Below, piece by piece: positions 28,285-38,050 of a stretch of 64,000 nucleotides of DNA. The position numbers and the translations under genes are program-made. Source of the stretch: Aliiroseovarius salicola (lineage in GTDB: Bacteria; Pseudomonadota; Alphaproteobacteria; Rhodobacterales; Rhodobacteraceae); NCBI RefSeq assembly GCF_027891095.1, contig NZ_JAQIIO010000013.1, positions 1 to 64,000 of the forward strand, written 5' to 3'. The notes under the pieces were generated by a model. It searched no databases. It was not told where the DNA came from and saw only the letters and a list, made by a program, of their open reading frames with translations. The number at the start of each line of letters is the position of its first letter. The stretch's first letter is position 1.

Positions 28285-29301
28285 TCACTCGCCGCAAACC
28301 CCTTGGAGACGCACCCAATTGTCATCCGACAGCAAAGGGGTTGCTGCGCTTAAAGGCACCGGGTCGGCCTCGATCAGTGAAATGGTCTTTTCTCCAGTCA
28401 GGTCAAGCGCATAGGCATAAGGGGTTGACGGTATATCCGCCTCCGCAAACCTGGGCAATAGAGCGTCTGGGTCCAGTTCGGCGGGGTCCGAGGTCAGCAG
28501 CCACTCTGCATAGATGTCCACCACCCCTTTCGGCATTTTCCCCGTAGTTAAAAGTTGAACGGTGGCTTTTAGGCCCGCATGGTTCAACAGTCCAAGCATC
28601 GGGTCTGTTTCGCGCCTGCGCTGGTCTTCCGCCAGGATGAAGCCCGCTGCTACGGCCGGTTCTTCATAGTCTTCAATAAGGGCTCGGTTCAAAAGCGTGA
28701 TCTTGCCGGGCAGGTGGGTGGCCGTCTGAACACCGTCTGACAAGATGATCAGGCGCGGCGCATCCGCCCCCAGAACACGACGCCCCAATGCGTCAAGAGC
28801 GGAGCGCGCCGTTACCCCTTCACATTGCCGCCCCGCAACACGACCAATTTGGTTCAAGATCTGCTGGCCGATGGCGGCGCGGGTGGTGGCAGGCACTACT
28901 TTTGCGGTGTAGCTTCGCAAGGCGTCAGGAAGCCAAAACACCCCTGCACTTATCAAACCTGCCAAAGTTAGGGCACCCATCCAACCTCGAAGACGCCCCG
29001 GATGGTCGCGACGCTTTTCGACCACCTTGCGGACCCTTTCGATCCCGTCGATCATGGTATCGTCGTCGATTTCGAGCTCTTCGTAGTTTTCGTCTGACGG
29101 GGAAAACCGCGCTGGTCGCGTGCCAGGATTGATCCGCCGAACCGCCGCAAGGGACCAATGTGTCAAGGCTCGATCCGACATGTCGGTGAGGGTGAGAGAT
29201 GCCTCTCCCAAGGACACAATGACATTGACGCGCTGCGCCTCAGGTGAGGCACACCACACGCCCGGCGCTTCGAGCCGGTCATATTTCTTGAGGGCCGTCA
29301 T
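28285..29301 (-). CDS. Membrane-anchored protein resembling an inactive M48 peptidase
   Basis: A 338-residue protein with an N-terminal cytoplasmic part, one membrane helix near residue 107-127 (GWMGALTLAGLISAGVFWLP) and a C-terminal domain. The segment HLPGKITLLNRALIEDYEEP followed by AVAAGFILAEDQRR reads like the M48 metallopeptidase core, where one expects the pattern PGGxIxVxxGLL then HExxH. Here HExxH is AEDQR, so both histidines are lost and only the glutamate is kept. The family link is my inference from pattern and spacing. Function unknown; it may bind rather than cleave proteins. Confidence 0.6.
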   Translation of the reverse strand: MTALKKYDRLEAPGVWCASPEAQRVNVIVSLGEASLTLTDMSDRALTHWSLAAVRRINPGTRPARFSPSDENYEELEIDDDTMIDGIERVRKVVEKRRDHPGRLRGWMGALTLAGLISAGVFWLPDALRSYTAKVVPATTRAAIGQQILNQIGRVAGRQCEGVTARSALDALGRRVLGADAPRLIILSDGVQTATHLPGKITLLNRALIEDYEEPAVAAGFILAEDQRRRETDPMLGLLNHAGLKATVQLLTTGKMPKGVVDIYAEWLLTSDPAELDPDALLPRFAEADIPSTPYAYALDLTGEKTISLIEADPVPLSAATPLLSDDNWVRLQGVCGE

Positions 29302-29499
29302 GGTCAGGTGGCGAGTCCTGTGCTGCTCTTACGAGTTTTAGTTGCGAAAAGAATAGCCATGCAGGGGCCGTTTGTCGATTGGTCGAGTTGTGAAAGTCAG
29401 ATGAGAGCCACGAATTGCCCGATCCCCCGGTTTGGCGGCAACACACTGTTTGTAACGCCTAATCATGTTTGGCCTTGCCGCGCTGGCGATAATGGATTC

Positions 29500-29577
29500 T
29501 AGTTTTCTAGTTTTCTAGTTTTCTAGTTTTCTAGTTTTCTAGTTTTCTAGTTTTCTAGTTTTCTAGTTTTCTAGTTT
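29500..29577 (+). repeat. Octanucleotide array (TAGTTTTC)9
   Basis: Nine perfect TAGTTTTC units (29500-29571) plus a partial TAGTTTC, preceded by GGATTC. It begins 10 bases downstream of the stop codon of the acyl-CoA synthetase gene (29587), so it lies in that transcript's 3' region. A second array with the same unit, strand and GGATTC flank is at 49867-49930. The stretch 29302-29499 holds no gene I can support. Confidence 0.95.
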
Positions 29578-29586
29578 CGCACGGCT

Positions 29587-31215
29587 TTAGGGCTGTTTGA
29601 CCTGCTTGCGGAGTTGGAATTTCTGAATTTTTCCGGTGGAGGTCTTTGGCAGTTCTCCAAATTCCACGGCTTTTGGCGTCTTGAAACCAGCCAGGTGTTC
29701 ACGTGCGAAGGCGATCAGCTCTGCCTCACTTGCTTCCATTCCTTCCTTTAGTTCGACAAAAGCACAGGGCACCTCGCCCCATTTGTCATCCGGCTTGGCG
29801 ACCACCGCGCACAGATTAACGGCTGGATGGTGCATCAACACACCTTCAACCTCGACGGAACTCACATTCTCACCACCAGAGATAATGATATCCTTGGCGC
29901 GATCGGTGATCTTGATATAGCCGTCCGGGGTTTGGTGGGCGATGTCGCCGGAATGGAAATAACCGCCCTGAAACGCTTCAGCCGTGGCGTCCGGGTTCTT
30001 GAGATAGCCCTTCATGACCGAATTGCCCCGGATCATGATCTCGCCTGTGGCTTCGCCGTCCATCGGGATCTGCGCCATGTTGTCATCCATAACGGTGATG
30101 TCTTCCATCTGCGGAAAGGGCACTCCTGTCCGGGCCTTGAGTGCTGCGCGTTCATCCTGGGGCTTCCCATCCCATTCCGGGCCGTTCCACAGACATTCGG
30201 TCACATGGCCATAAGTTTCCGTCAGGCCATAGACTTGCGTGACGTTGAACCCAAGCGGTTCTACCGCAGCCAGTGTGGCTGCGGGGGGCGGTGCGCCTGC
30301 GGTGAAGACCTCGACGATATGGTCGAAGGATTTGCGATCTTCGTCACGCGCATTCACGATCATATTGAGCACAATGGGTGCCCCACCAAAATGGGTCACG
30401 CCCTCATCAGCAATCGCATCGTAAATCGCCTTGGGGGTTACGTCTCGGCAGCAAACGATTGTCCCGCCAAGTGCAGGCATCATCCAACTGTGGTTCCAGT
30501 TGTTACAGTGAAACAGCGGCACGATGGTCAGGTAGCGCGGATAAAGCCCCATGTTCCAGCTGACCGGCGTGCCCATGGTCATGAGATAGGCCCCGCGATG
30601 GTGATAGACCACACCTTTCGGGCGCCCCGTCGTGCCCGACGTGTAATTGAGCGCAAGGCTCTCCCACTCGTCTTCCGGCATGACCCAGGCGAATTCAGGA
30701 TCACCAGAGGCAAGCAGATCTTCGTATTCCAGATATTTTCCCGAAGCCGGATGGCCTGCACGCGCGTCGGCCACCTCGATGATTTCAGGCGGGTCACCAT
30801 CCAACAATGCGATCGCCTTTTCCGCCAGTGGCAGGAATTGTGGGTCCACCAGCACCGCCTTTGCTTCGCCATGGGCAAAGATGTAGGCGACCGTATCCAC
30901 ATCAAGGCGGATGTTGATTGTATTGAGCACCGCTCCGCAGGCCGGAATGCCAAAGGAGGCTTCGACATGGGGCAGGGTGTTTGGCAGGAGTGTGGCAACC
31001 ACATCGCCGGGTTTGACCCCGCGTGTTGCAAGGGACGAGGCAAGCCGAGTGACGCGCGTGTAGTAGTCTTTATAGGTCAGCCGTGTCGGGCCATAAATCA
31101 GGGCTTCTCGGTTTGGAAACACCTTGGCGGCACGTCTGAGATGAGACAACGGTGTAAGCGGCACAAAATTTGCCGCGTTCTTTTCCAGCCCTGTTTCATC
31201 TGCCATCCAGCCCAT
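29587..31215 (-). CDS. Acyl-CoA synthetase (AMP-forming, medium/long-chain type)
   Basis: A 542-residue adenylate-forming ligase that activates a carboxylic acid with ATP and CoA. Motifs: LNYTSGTTGRPKGVVYHHRG (P-loop), YGLTETYGH, GYFHSGDIAHQTPDGYIKI, RAKDIIISGGENVSSVEVEG and the catalytic lysine in KTSTGKIQKF. The WNHSWMMPALGGT segment is typical of the AEE1/YdaB-like branch that includes 3-methylmercaptopropionate-CoA ligase (DmdB) relatives; the true acid substrate cannot be told. AGGGAGAACGCG precedes the ATG at 31215; the longer open frame is rejected. An octamer array touches its 3' end. Confidence 0.9.
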   Translation of the reverse strand: MGWMADETGLEKNAANFVPLTPLSHLRRAAKVFPNREALIYGPTRLTYKDYYTRVTRLASSLATRGVKPGDVVATLLPNTLPHVEASFGIPACGAVLNTINIRLDVDTVAYIFAHGEAKAVLVDPQFLPLAEKAIALLDGDPPEIIEVADARAGHPASGKYLEYEDLLASGDPEFAWVMPEDEWESLALNYTSGTTGRPKGVVYHHRGAYLMTMGTPVSWNMGLYPRYLTIVPLFHCNNWNHSWMMPALGGTIVCCRDVTPKAIYDAIADEGVTHFGGAPIVLNMIVNARDEDRKSFDHIVEVFTAGAPPPAATLAAVEPLGFNVTQVYGLTETYGHVTECLWNGPEWDGKPQDERAALKARTGVPFPQMEDITVMDDNMAQIPMDGEATGEIMIRGNSVMKGYLKNPDATAEAFQGGYFHSGDIAHQTPDGYIKITDRAKDIIISGGENVSSVEVEGVLMHHPAVNLCAVVAKPDDKWGEVPCAFVELKEGMEASEAELIAFAREHLAGFKTPKAVEFGELPKTSTGKIQKFQLRKQVKQP

Positions 31216-31248
31216 CGCGTTCTCCCTGTTAAGTCGGTGTCCGGTTTT

Positions 31249-31334
31249 TCTGGTCTTTCCCGCCAGAATGTCGTTTTTCGAGCAGACCAGATCCCACTGG
31301 TTCTGGTCAATGACAGAAAACCTATTGTCTGGTC
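31249..31334. promoter_or_regulatory. Cluster of four TCTGGTC heptamers between divergent genes
   Basis: TCTGGTC occurs at 31249-31255, 31302-31308 and 31328-31334 on the plus strand and at 31285-31291 on the minus strand. The second and fourth listed form an inverted repeat GACCAGA-N10-TCTGGTC (31285-31308). The block lies in the 147-bp gap between the acyl-CoA synthetase and the EamA gene. Confidence 0.4.
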
Positions 31335-31362
31335 CAAAACCGACTTTTGATTGGAAATCATC

Positions 31363-32325
31363 ATGCCTGCAGATGCCTCTCCACCGATTCCTTTGGGCGA
31401 CGTGGCGTCGGAACATAGTGAAGCCCATGATCGCCCGGCCATGGCGGCGGGGGTGATCATTTTGGCGATGTTCATTCTTGGCGGGTTGGACAATTCAGTG
31501 TCGGTGATCGCGAGAGATACAGGGCTTTGGCAGTTCCACTTCATTCGTGCCTGTATAGCCGTGTCGCTGATGGTGGGGATGGCACGGTTTGGGTTTATCA
31601 ATATCACGCCGAAACGGCGCTGGGCTGTCGCTCTGCGAGGCGGAATGACCGCAATAGCAATGCTGGTTTATTTCGGCTGCCTGGCATTTTTGCCGCTCGG
31701 GCAGGTCGCGGCGGGTCTGTTCACGGCCCCGATCTGGGTCATGCTGTTATCAGCAGTGTTTCTGAAGCAGAAGGTCGGTCCCACCCGTCTGGTGGCGGCA
31801 GCGATCGGTTTCGTCGGCGTTCTATTGGTGCTGCGCCCCTTCGAAGGCGGACTGAACACCTTGGCGCTGGTGCCAATGATCGCCGGGTTTTTCTATGCCT
31901 GCGGAGCCATTGCCACGCGGCAGTGGTGTGTGGGAGAAAGCGCCATGTCGATGCTGCTCTTCTTTTTTATCTCCCTCGGGGTGTTCGGTTTGCTAGGGGC
32001 AACTTTCTTGACCCTCTGGCCACACGATGTTCCCGCAGGGCCTGATGGGTTCATCCTGCGTGGGTTTGGCGAAATGGGGGGGCTGTCCATTGGATTGACC
32101 ATCCTACAGGCGGTGGGATCAATGATTGCAGTGGGGCTGGTGTTTAAGGGGTACCTATTGGGTGATGCAGCTCAAGTTGCCATCTACGAATACTCCCTTT
32201 TGGTCTTCGCAGCGGGATGGAGCTATCTGCTTTTCGACCAGAGCGTGACCCCGATGAGCGTGATCGGCATGGGGTTCATCATCCTGTCAGGCATCGTGAT
32301 TTCTCTGCGCTCGCGCGGGGCATGA
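31363..32325 (+). CDS. EamA-family (DMT superfamily) transporter
   Basis: A 320-residue inner-membrane transporter with ten predicted helices after a 30-residue hydrophilic N-terminus. EamA-type elements are seen at the end of the first repeat (FLPLGQVAAGLFTAPIWVML, SAVFLKQKVGPTRLVAAAIG) and second repeat (AQVAIYEYSLLVFAAGWSYL). The substrate is unknown. I take the ATG at 31363, with TTGGAAATCATC before it; another ATG is 4 codons upstream. Divergent from the acyl-CoA synthetase. Confidence 0.85.
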   Translation: MPADASPPIPLGDVASEHSEAHDRPAMAAGVIILAMFILGGLDNSVSVIARDTGLWQFHFIRACIAVSLMVGMARFGFINITPKRRWAVALRGGMTAIAMLVYFGCLAFLPLGQVAAGLFTAPIWVMLLSAVFLKQKVGPTRLVAAAIGFVGVLLVLRPFEGGLNTLALVPMIAGFFYACGAIATRQWCVGESAMSMLLFFFISLGVFGLLGATFLTLWPHDVPAGPDGFILRGFGEMGGLSIGLTILQAVGSMIAVGLVFKGYLLGDAAQVAIYEYSLLVFAAGWSYLLFDQSVTPMSVIGMGFIILSGIVISLRSRGA

Positions 32326-32345
32326 AAACGGGCTAGGGTGCAGTC

Positions 32346-32999
32346 ATGATCATTTCGCATGGCCGCCGCTATATCTTTGTTCACGCACCGAAAACCGGGG
32401 GCACGTCGCTAGCATTGGCGCTTGAAGCGCGGGCGATGAAAGACGACCTGATGCTGGGGGATACACCTAAGGCGACGAAGCGGCGCAGGCGGTTGAAGGA
32501 TGTGCAGGCGGCTGGGCGTTTGTGGAAACACTCGACCTTGCGGAATGTTGAAGGTCCGGTGACACCGGATCAGATGCGGGACTATTTTGTGTTCATGCTG
32601 GTGCGCAACCCATGGGACAGGATGGTAAGCTATTATCACTGGTTAAGGGAGCAGAGCTTTGACCACCCGGCGGTGACATTGGCCAAGTCATCTGCTTTTG
32701 CCGATTTCTTGCGTGCCCCTGCAACACAGGCCAGTTTTCGGGCGACTCCCTATGCGAGTTATGTGACAGACGGGAAGGGGCGCGAACTGGCGGATCTCTT
32801 TGTTCGGTTGGAACATGTCGACGAAGATTTACCCGCGCTTGAGACACATCTTGGATTTTCCCTGCGACCACTTCCACATGAAAACCGATCTGATCGAGAG
32901 GTCGATTATCGCCGGTTTTATACGGATGAACTGGCGGAGATCGTGGCGAATTGTTGTAGGGAAGATATTCGTCGGTTTGGATACCAGTTCAATGGCTGA
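32346..32999 (+). CDS. Sulfotransferase family 2-type protein
   Basis: A 217-residue cytoplasmic sulfotransferase. The PAPS-binding loop IFVHAPKTGGTSLALALEA and the 3'-phosphate site FVFMLVRNPWDRMVSYYHWL are textbook matches to the Sulfotransfer_2 family (carbohydrate-type). RFYTDELAEIVANCCREDI is the usual C-terminal helix of these proteins. It starts 21 bases after the EamA gene, so they are probably co-transcribed. The acceptor molecule is unknown, perhaps a surface glycan. Confidence 0.87.
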   Translation: MIISHGRRYIFVHAPKTGGTSLALALEARAMKDDLMLGDTPKATKRRRRLKDVQAAGRLWKHSTLRNVEGPVTPDQMRDYFVFMLVRNPWDRMVSYYHWLREQSFDHPAVTLAKSSAFADFLRAPATQASFRATPYASYVTDGKGRELADLFVRLEHVDEDLPALETHLGFSLRPLPHENRSDREVDYRRFYTDELAEIVANCCREDIRRFGYQFNG

Positions 33000-33037
33000 A
33001 CAATTCGGCAGATTCAATGCCACCGCCAGCATCTGTC

Positions 33038-33712
33038 TCAGGGTTTCACTGCAAAATGATAGGCGGCACAAGGTTGATGCAACACGCGCCGTTGATCGCT
33101 GTCGTCAATGGCTTGGTCAAAGGCCTCTTCCATCTCGGTCGCAACATGTTCGAAGGCAGCTTGACGGTCGGGATCCGGTCGAACGATTTTGTCCAGAAAA
33201 CTGTCAAAGCTCGGATATTCACGGGTCAGGACGTAGTCATTTTTTGACAAAAGACCAAACCTTCCACCTTCGCCCAACCGGTTCAAGAGTTCATGTGAAT
33301 GGGTGCGCACAAAGGTTTCATCTTCGACAAATCGAACGACATCGAACATTGAACCAAAAGGGAATGGTTCGACAATATGCAGCCTGCCTGTCGGGCGCAG
33401 AACGCGATGGGCTTCGTTAAAAGCCGCATCCTGAAGCTCGATCGGAACGTGGTGAAAGGAGAAGAAAAAACAGGCGAGGTCTTGCGTATCAGTTTCCAGC
33501 GGCAAGTTTTCGGCTGTTCCCAGTATGACGTCGACATCTACCGGCAAACCAGACTGTGCACGCGCGACTTTGACTGCGTCGATCTCTACCGCGGTCACCA
33601 CCGCCCCTTCGGCGTGAAGTTGTTTTGAGAATATTCCGTCACCTGCGCCGATGTCGACGACATACCGGTTGGAAAGAGGGCAGAGTGTTTTGAGGTGTTC
33701 GATATGCGCCAT
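33038..33712 (-). CDS. Class I SAM-dependent methyltransferase
   Basis: A 224-residue methyltransferase. Motif I (YVVDIGAGDGIFSKQLHAEG), the beta-2 acidic end (VTAVEIDAVKV), motif II (LGTAENLPLETDTQDLACFF) and LRPTGRLHIVEPFPFGS are present. It belongs to the methyltransferase 11/25 group; the substrate is unknown. It is convergent with the sulfotransferase gene (38-bp gap), and downstream of the fatty-acid unit but separated from it by a hairpin at 33797. Confidence 0.85.
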   Translation of the reverse strand: MAHIEHLKTLCPLSNRYVVDIGAGDGIFSKQLHAEGAVVTAVEIDAVKVARAQSGLPVDVDVILGTAENLPLETDTQDLACFFFSFHHVPIELQDAAFNEAHRVLRPTGRLHIVEPFPFGSMFDVVRFVEDETFVRTHSHELLNRLGEGGRFGLLSKNDYVLTREYPSFDSFLDKIVRPDPDRQAAFEHVATEMEEAFDQAIDDSDQRRVLHQPCAAYHFAVKP

Positions 33713-33796
33713 GTATCTTCCTTTTAGCGCGATAGGCGCTTCACAAGATCATAGCACAGTTTGTTTTTCGTTCTGCTGCATCCCCAAGAGGGATAT

Positions 33797-33823
33797 CGTC
33801 GGCCCGAATACTCCGGGCCGACG
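33797..33823 (-). terminator. Hairpin after the FadJ-type gene
   Basis: CGTCGGCCCG pairs with CGGGCCGACG over 7 bases, 16 bases past the stop codon. The minus strand has no T-run after the stem, so it may be a weak terminator or a 3'-end stabiliser. Confidence 0.6.
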
Positions 33824-33838
33824 CATGTTTTATCTGAA

Positions 33839-36043
33839 TCAGGCGGCGTCTGCACTTTCATCAAACCGCTCGTAGAACCCTTCGCCCTCTTCTGCCATCT
33901 CGCGCAGCAGCGCAGGGGTGGAAAAGCGCGGGCCGAATTTCTCGGTGAGCTGATCACATACCTCGGCAGCATAAGGCGCGCCGAGCATATCCAGCCAGCT
34001 GAACGGACCACCTGACCATGGGGCAAAGCCCCAGGCGAGGATTGCGCCAACGTCACCTTCTCGGATGTCTTCCAGAACGCCTTCTTCCAGCGCGCGCACG
34101 GCTTCCAGCACTTGCGACATCATCAGGCGATGCTTGACCTCGGTCACATCGGGCTGCTCATCCGCAACCGCGAATTTTTCACCTAGACCAGCCCATAGCC
34201 CCGCACGCTTGCCTTTCGCGTCGTAGTCGTAGAAACCAGCGTTGGCTTTGCGGCCCATGCGGCCCTCATCAGCCATCCAGAAGATGATGTCATCCACGGC
34301 ACCGTCCGGATAGGCATCACCCATGGCCGCCTTTGTGGCCTTTGCGATCTTCACACCCAGTTCAACCGAGGTCTCATCTACCAGTTGCAGCGGACCCACC
34401 GGGAAGCCCAGAAGACGTGCAGCCCCTTCAACAAGGGCAGGGGAAACCCCTTCACCCACCATACGGATGCCTTCGTTGATATAAGGGATGATGCAGCGGT
34501 TGCAGTAGAAGAACCGCGCGTCATTGACCACAATCGGCGTCTTGCGGATCTGGCGCACGTAATCGAGCGCTTTGGCCACGGCCCGGTCTCCGGTCTCTTT
34601 ACCCTTGATGATTTCCACCAGCATCATCTTCTCGACCGGCGAGAAGAAGTGGATACCAATGAACCCATCCGGGCGTTCTGACGCTTTGGCCAGTTCGGTG
34701 ATCGGCAGGGTCGAGGTGTTGGTGGCAAAGATGCAATCCTCGCCCACAACGGCTTCGACCTTCTTGGTCATCTCGGCTTTCACACCCACGTCTTCAAAAA
34801 CGGCTTCGATGATCAGATCGGCACCCTTCAGCGCTTCGAGGTCGGTGGTTGCGGTGATTGCGCCCAGTACGGCCTCTTTCTTTTCAGGTGTCGCTTTCTT
34901 GCGGGCAATCCCCTTGTCCAGATAAGTCTCGGAATAGGATTTGCCGCGATCGGCAGCCTCTTGGTTCTGGTCGATCAGCACCACTTCCATACCAGCCATG
35001 GCTGATACCAGCGCAATGCCTGCACCCATCATGCCTGCGCCCAGAACGCCAACCTTTTTCACCGACTGATCGGCCACGTCTTTCGGACGCACTGCACCTT
35101 TTTCCAGCGCTTGTTTATTTATGAAAAGCGAGCGGATCATGGCCGAAGAGGACGGGTGCATCAGCACGTTCACGAACCAGCGGCATTCCACCCGCAGCGC
35201 GTCGTCAAAGGGCACCATTGCGCCTTCGTAAGCGGCAGAGAGCAGCGCCTTGGCCGCGGGATAGACGCCCGCGGTTTTGCCGTGAATCATCGCAGCCGCG
35301 CCAACATAGGTCTGGAACCCTGCGGGGTGATAAGGGGCGCCGCCGGGCATTTTGTAGCCCTTGGCATCCCATGGCTTGACGATGTCAGCATCCTTGGCGT
35401 TCAGAACCCATTCCTTGGCACGAGCCTGAAGCTCTTCCGGAGCGACCACTTCGTCGATCAGCCCAGCGGATTTTGCTTTCGCCGGGGCTACGGTCTTGCC
35501 TTCCAAAAGGAAGGGGGCCGCCGCCATTGCACCCATCTTGCGTACGAGACGTGTGGTCCCACCTGCGCCAGGGAAGATCCCCACGAGGATCTCGGGCAGG
35601 CCGATTTTGGCCTTTGGGTTGTCGGCAGCGATGATGCGGTGGCAGGCGAGCGGGATTTCCAGACCGATGCCAAGCGCAATGCCAGGCAGGGCCGCGACAA
35701 TCGGTTTGCCGCCTTTGTTGGTCTTGACGTCCATGCCGGCGCGCTCGATTTTGCGCAGCACGCCGTGCATCTGCATGATGCCGTCAAACAGCCCTTTGGC
35801 CGGATCGTCACCCGCGTCTTCTTTCATCTGGGCGATAACATTCAGGTCCATCCCCCCGGCAAAATCCTTTTTGCCCGAAGTGATGATCGCGCCTTTCACG
35901 GCCTCATCGGCCAGAACGGTGTCGATATGCCCGTTCAGCTCTTCAAGCGCTGCATAAGACAGCACATTCATCGATTTGCCTGGCACATCCCAGGAAATGG
36001 TAGCGACGCCATCGGCGTCAACGGAATAGTTGAAATCAGCCAT
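33839..36043 (-). CDS. fadJ: Bifunctional enoyl-CoA hydratase/3-hydroxyacyl-CoA dehydrogenase
   Basis: The trifunctional-type alpha subunit of beta-oxidation, 734 residues. The N-terminal crotonase domain (about 1-190) shows the oxyanion-hole segments and [20 protein letters not shown]; the dehydrogenase NAD site is [20 protein letters not shown] near residue 330, followed by [29 protein letters not shown] and GFIGIHF-type motifs, then the C-terminal 3HCDH domain. The ATG at 36043 ([12 protein letters not shown]) follows AAGGGACGTTATA. It lies 16 bp after the thiolase gene, its partner in the complex. Confidence 0.95.
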   Translation of the reverse strand: MADFNYSVDADGVATISWDVPGKSMNVLSYAALEELNGHIDTVLADEAVKGAIITSGKKDFAGGMDLNVIAQMKEDAGDDPAKGLFDGIMQMHGVLRKIERAGMDVKTNKGGKPIVAALPGIALGIGLEIPLACHRIIAADNPKAKIGLPEILVGIFPGAGGTTRLVRKMGAMAAAPFLLEGKTVAPAKAKSAGLIDEVVAPEELQARAKEWVLNAKDADIVKPWDAKGYKMPGGAPYHPAGFQTYVGAAAMIHGKTAGVYPAAKALLSAAYEGAMVPFDDALRVECRWFVNVLMHPSSSAMIRSLFINKQALEKGAVRPKDVADQSVKKVGVLGAGMMGAGIALVSAMAGMEVVLIDQNQEAADRGKSYSETYLDKGIARKKATPEKKEAVLGAITATTDLEALKGADLIIEAVFEDVGVKAEMTKKVEAVVGEDCIFATNTSTLPITELAKASERPDGFIGIHFFSPVEKMMLVEIIKGKETGDRAVAKALDYVRQIRKTPIVVNDARFFYCNRCIIPYINEGIRMVGEGVSPALVEGAARLLGFPVGPLQLVDETSVELGVKIAKATKAAMGDAYPDGAVDDIIFWMADEGRMGRKANAGFYDYDAKGKRAGLWAGLGEKFAVADEQPDVTEVKHRLMMSQVLEAVRALEEGVLEDIREGDVGAILAWGFAPWSGGPFSWLDMLGAPYAAEVCDQLTEKFGPRFSTPALLREMAEEGEGFYERFDESADAA

Positions 36044-36059
36044 TATATAACGTCCCTTC

Positions 36060-37268
36060 TTATACGCGTTCGAGAATGGTAGCGGCACCCATGCCGGAAC
36101 CGATGCAGAGTGTGGCAAGACCGGTTTCGCGATCTGACCGTTCCATCTCGTCAAGCAACGCCCCAAGGATCATTGCGCCGGTGGCGCCCAGCGGGTGGCC
36201 CATGGCGATGGCACCCCCGTTCACGTTCACCTTGTCATGATCGGCGTTGAAAGCTTGCAGGAAGCGCAAGACAACCGATGCAAAAGCTTCGTTCACCTCG
36301 AAAAGGTCAATGTCGCCAATGCCCATGCCCGCCGCCGCCAGCACGCGTTCCGTGGCCGGAACCGGTCCAGTCAGCATGATGGTCGGGTCGGTGCCAACCT
36401 TGGACGTGGCTTTGATGCGGGCGCGGGGCTTGATGCCATGGCGTTCACCAAATTCCTTGTTCCCGATCAGCACGGCCGCAGACCCATCGGCGATGCCGGA
36501 CGAGTTGCCTGCGTGGTGCACGTGGTTGATCTTTTCCAGATGCGGGTATTTCAGAAGCGCCACGGCATCGAACCCCGGCATCTGTTCCCCCATCATCGCA
36601 AAAGACGGGTTCAGACCGCCCAGCGTCTGCATGTTGGTCTCGCGGATCATCTCGTCTTCTGACATGATCGCAAGACCGTTCTGGTCACGCAGCGTGTAGA
36701 CGGATTTTTCAAAGCGACCCGCCGCACGGGCAGCGGCGGCGCGTTTCTGGCTTTCCACCGCATAGGCGTCACAGTCATCACGTGAGAACCCGTATTCAGT
36801 GGCAATAATGTCAGCCGAGATGCCCTGCGGAACGAAATAGGTCTTGGCCGCCAGGAACGGGTCGGCTGCAATCGCTCCGCCATCGGACCCCATCGGCACA
36901 CGGCTCATGCTCTCGACACCACCGGCGATGTAAGCGTCTCCGGCCCCGCCGCGCACTTGGTTTGCGGCCATGTTCACGGCTTCCAGACCCGAGGCGCAGA
37001 AGCGGTTGATCGACACACCGGGAATGCGTTCGTCGAGGTCCGAATAAAGCACGGCAGATCGTGCCAGACAGGCACCTTGTTCGCCAACCTGGGTTACATT
37101 GCCCCAGATCACGTCCTCGACCACATGGCCTTCAAGATTATTGCGGCGCTTCAACTCGTTCAGCGTTTCAGCAGACAGGCGGGCGGCTGTCACTTCGTGC
37201 AGGGTGCCGTCCTTTTTGCCTTTTCCGCGCGGGCTGCGCACGGCGTCATAGATATAGGCGTCGGTCAT
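36060..37268 (-). CDS. fadA: Acetyl-CoA C-acyltransferase (thiolase)
   Basis: Thiolytic cleavage of 3-ketoacyl-CoA, 402 residues. The nucleophilic cysteine lies in [17 protein letters not shown], with the [21 protein letters not shown] and CIGSGMGAA signature blocks at the C-terminus. It is the beta partner of the adjacent FadJ-type protein and part of the same minus-strand unit as the acyl-CoA dehydrogenase. Confidence 0.96.
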   Translation of the reverse strand: MTDAYIYDAVRSPRGKGKKDGTLHEVTAARLSAETLNELKRRNNLEGHVVEDVIWGNVTQVGEQGACLARSAVLYSDLDERIPGVSINRFCASGLEAVNMAANQVRGGAGDAYIAGGVESMSRVPMGSDGGAIAADPFLAAKTYFVPQGISADIIATEYGFSRDDCDAYAVESQKRAAAARAAGRFEKSVYTLRDQNGLAIMSEDEMIRETNMQTLGGLNPSFAMMGEQMPGFDAVALLKYPHLEKINHVHHAGNSSGIADGSAAVLIGNKEFGERHGIKPRARIKATSKVGTDPTIMLTGPVPATERVLAAAGMGIGDIDLFEVNEAFASVVLRFLQAFNADHDKVNVNGGAIAMGHPLGATGAMILGALLDEMERSDRETGLATLCIGSGMGAATILERV

Positions 37269-37302
37269 TGTTGTTTCCTTTCGGGATCTTAGCCCCAGGC
37301 CT

Positions 37303-37938
37303 TTAAGCTCGATCAGCGGGGCTGCCGGGCATCAGGTCATAGGGGTGTTTCCAACCGGGTGTCTCCGATATGCGGGTCAACCAGGCGTCGATTGCGGGCC
37401 ATTCGGCGCGGTCAAAGCCGAAGGGTTCAGGGTAAAAGAGGTAGCCGCAGCAAGAGAGGTCAGCGACGGTGAGCGCATCGCCCACCAACCAGTCACGATT
37501 GGAAAGTTCGCTTTCCAGCGTTTTGAACGCGGATTTCAAGCGTGCCATGTTGAATTTGATCACCTCTTGCGGGCGGTTCTCTTCAGGGATGAAGTTGTTC
37601 AGGAAGCGGGTTGTGCCAGCGACCGAGGACATCTTGTGATTGTCCCAGAACTGCCACCGCAAAATCTCGCGCCGTTCAGCAGCAGATCCGCCTCCCAGTT
37701 TGCCCGACTTCGACGACACATAATCCTGAATGGCGCCGGATTGTGACAGGATCACATCCCCGTCAACCATCACCGGAACCTCCCCCATCGGATTGATCTC
37801 GCGGTATTCCGGGGTGCGGGTTTCGCCGTTAAAGAAGTCGACAAAGACCGGTTCCCAAGCAAGACCGGACAGTTCCAGCGTCAATGCCGCTTTATAGGCG
37901 TTGCCGCTTTCACCGAAGCAGTAGAGTTTGATGGTCAT
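37303..37938 (-). CDS. Glutathione S-transferase family protein
   Basis: About 211 residues: an N-terminal thioredoxin-like domain (IKLYCFGESGNAYKAALTLE, then the cis-proline loop GEVPVMVDGDVILSQSGAI) and an all-alpha C-terminal domain (NRDWLVGDALTVADLSCCGY). It conjugates glutathione to electrophiles, perhaps reactive acyl intermediates given its place between the acyl-CoA dehydrogenase and thiolase genes. The start is the second of two tandem ATG codons; either is possible. Confidence 0.9.
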   Translation of the reverse strand: MTIKLYCFGESGNAYKAALTLELSGLAWEPVFVDFFNGETRTPEYREINPMGEVPVMVDGDVILSQSGAIQDYVSSKSGKLGGGSAAERREILRWQFWDNHKMSSVAGTTRFLNNFIPEENRPQEVIKFNMARLKSAFKTLESELSNRDWLVGDALTVADLSCCGYLFYPEPFGFDRAEWPAIDAWLTRISETPGWKHPYDLMPGSPADRA

Positions 37939-37991
37939 CACGTTCTCCCCGTTGTGATCTTTCGGTGTGTTGTTTCAGTCTGCCTTCGGAA

Positions 37992-38043
37992 GCCGGGGGC
38001 GCTGCCCCCGGACCCCCGGGATATTTCTGGTCAGAAGATGAGG
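37992..38043 (+). repeat. Dispersed GC-rich intergenic repeat, copy B1
   Basis: CCGGGGGCGCTGCCCCCGG is a near-perfect palindrome, followed by ACCCCCGGGATATTTCTGG and TCAGAAGATGAG. It matches the layout of copies A (8578) and C (52031) and faces an inverted copy, B2. Confidence 0.65.
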
Positions 38044-38050
38044 GTGGGTG

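Noticed and set aside
29500-29577. Octamer arrays considered as CRISPR arrays
   Set aside because: The 8-bp units are contiguous with no spacers and no cas genes are nearby.
29827-31350. 507-codon plus-strand frame opposite the acyl-CoA synthetase
   Set aside because: It is an antisense shadow; the minus-strand synthetase carries all adenylation motifs.
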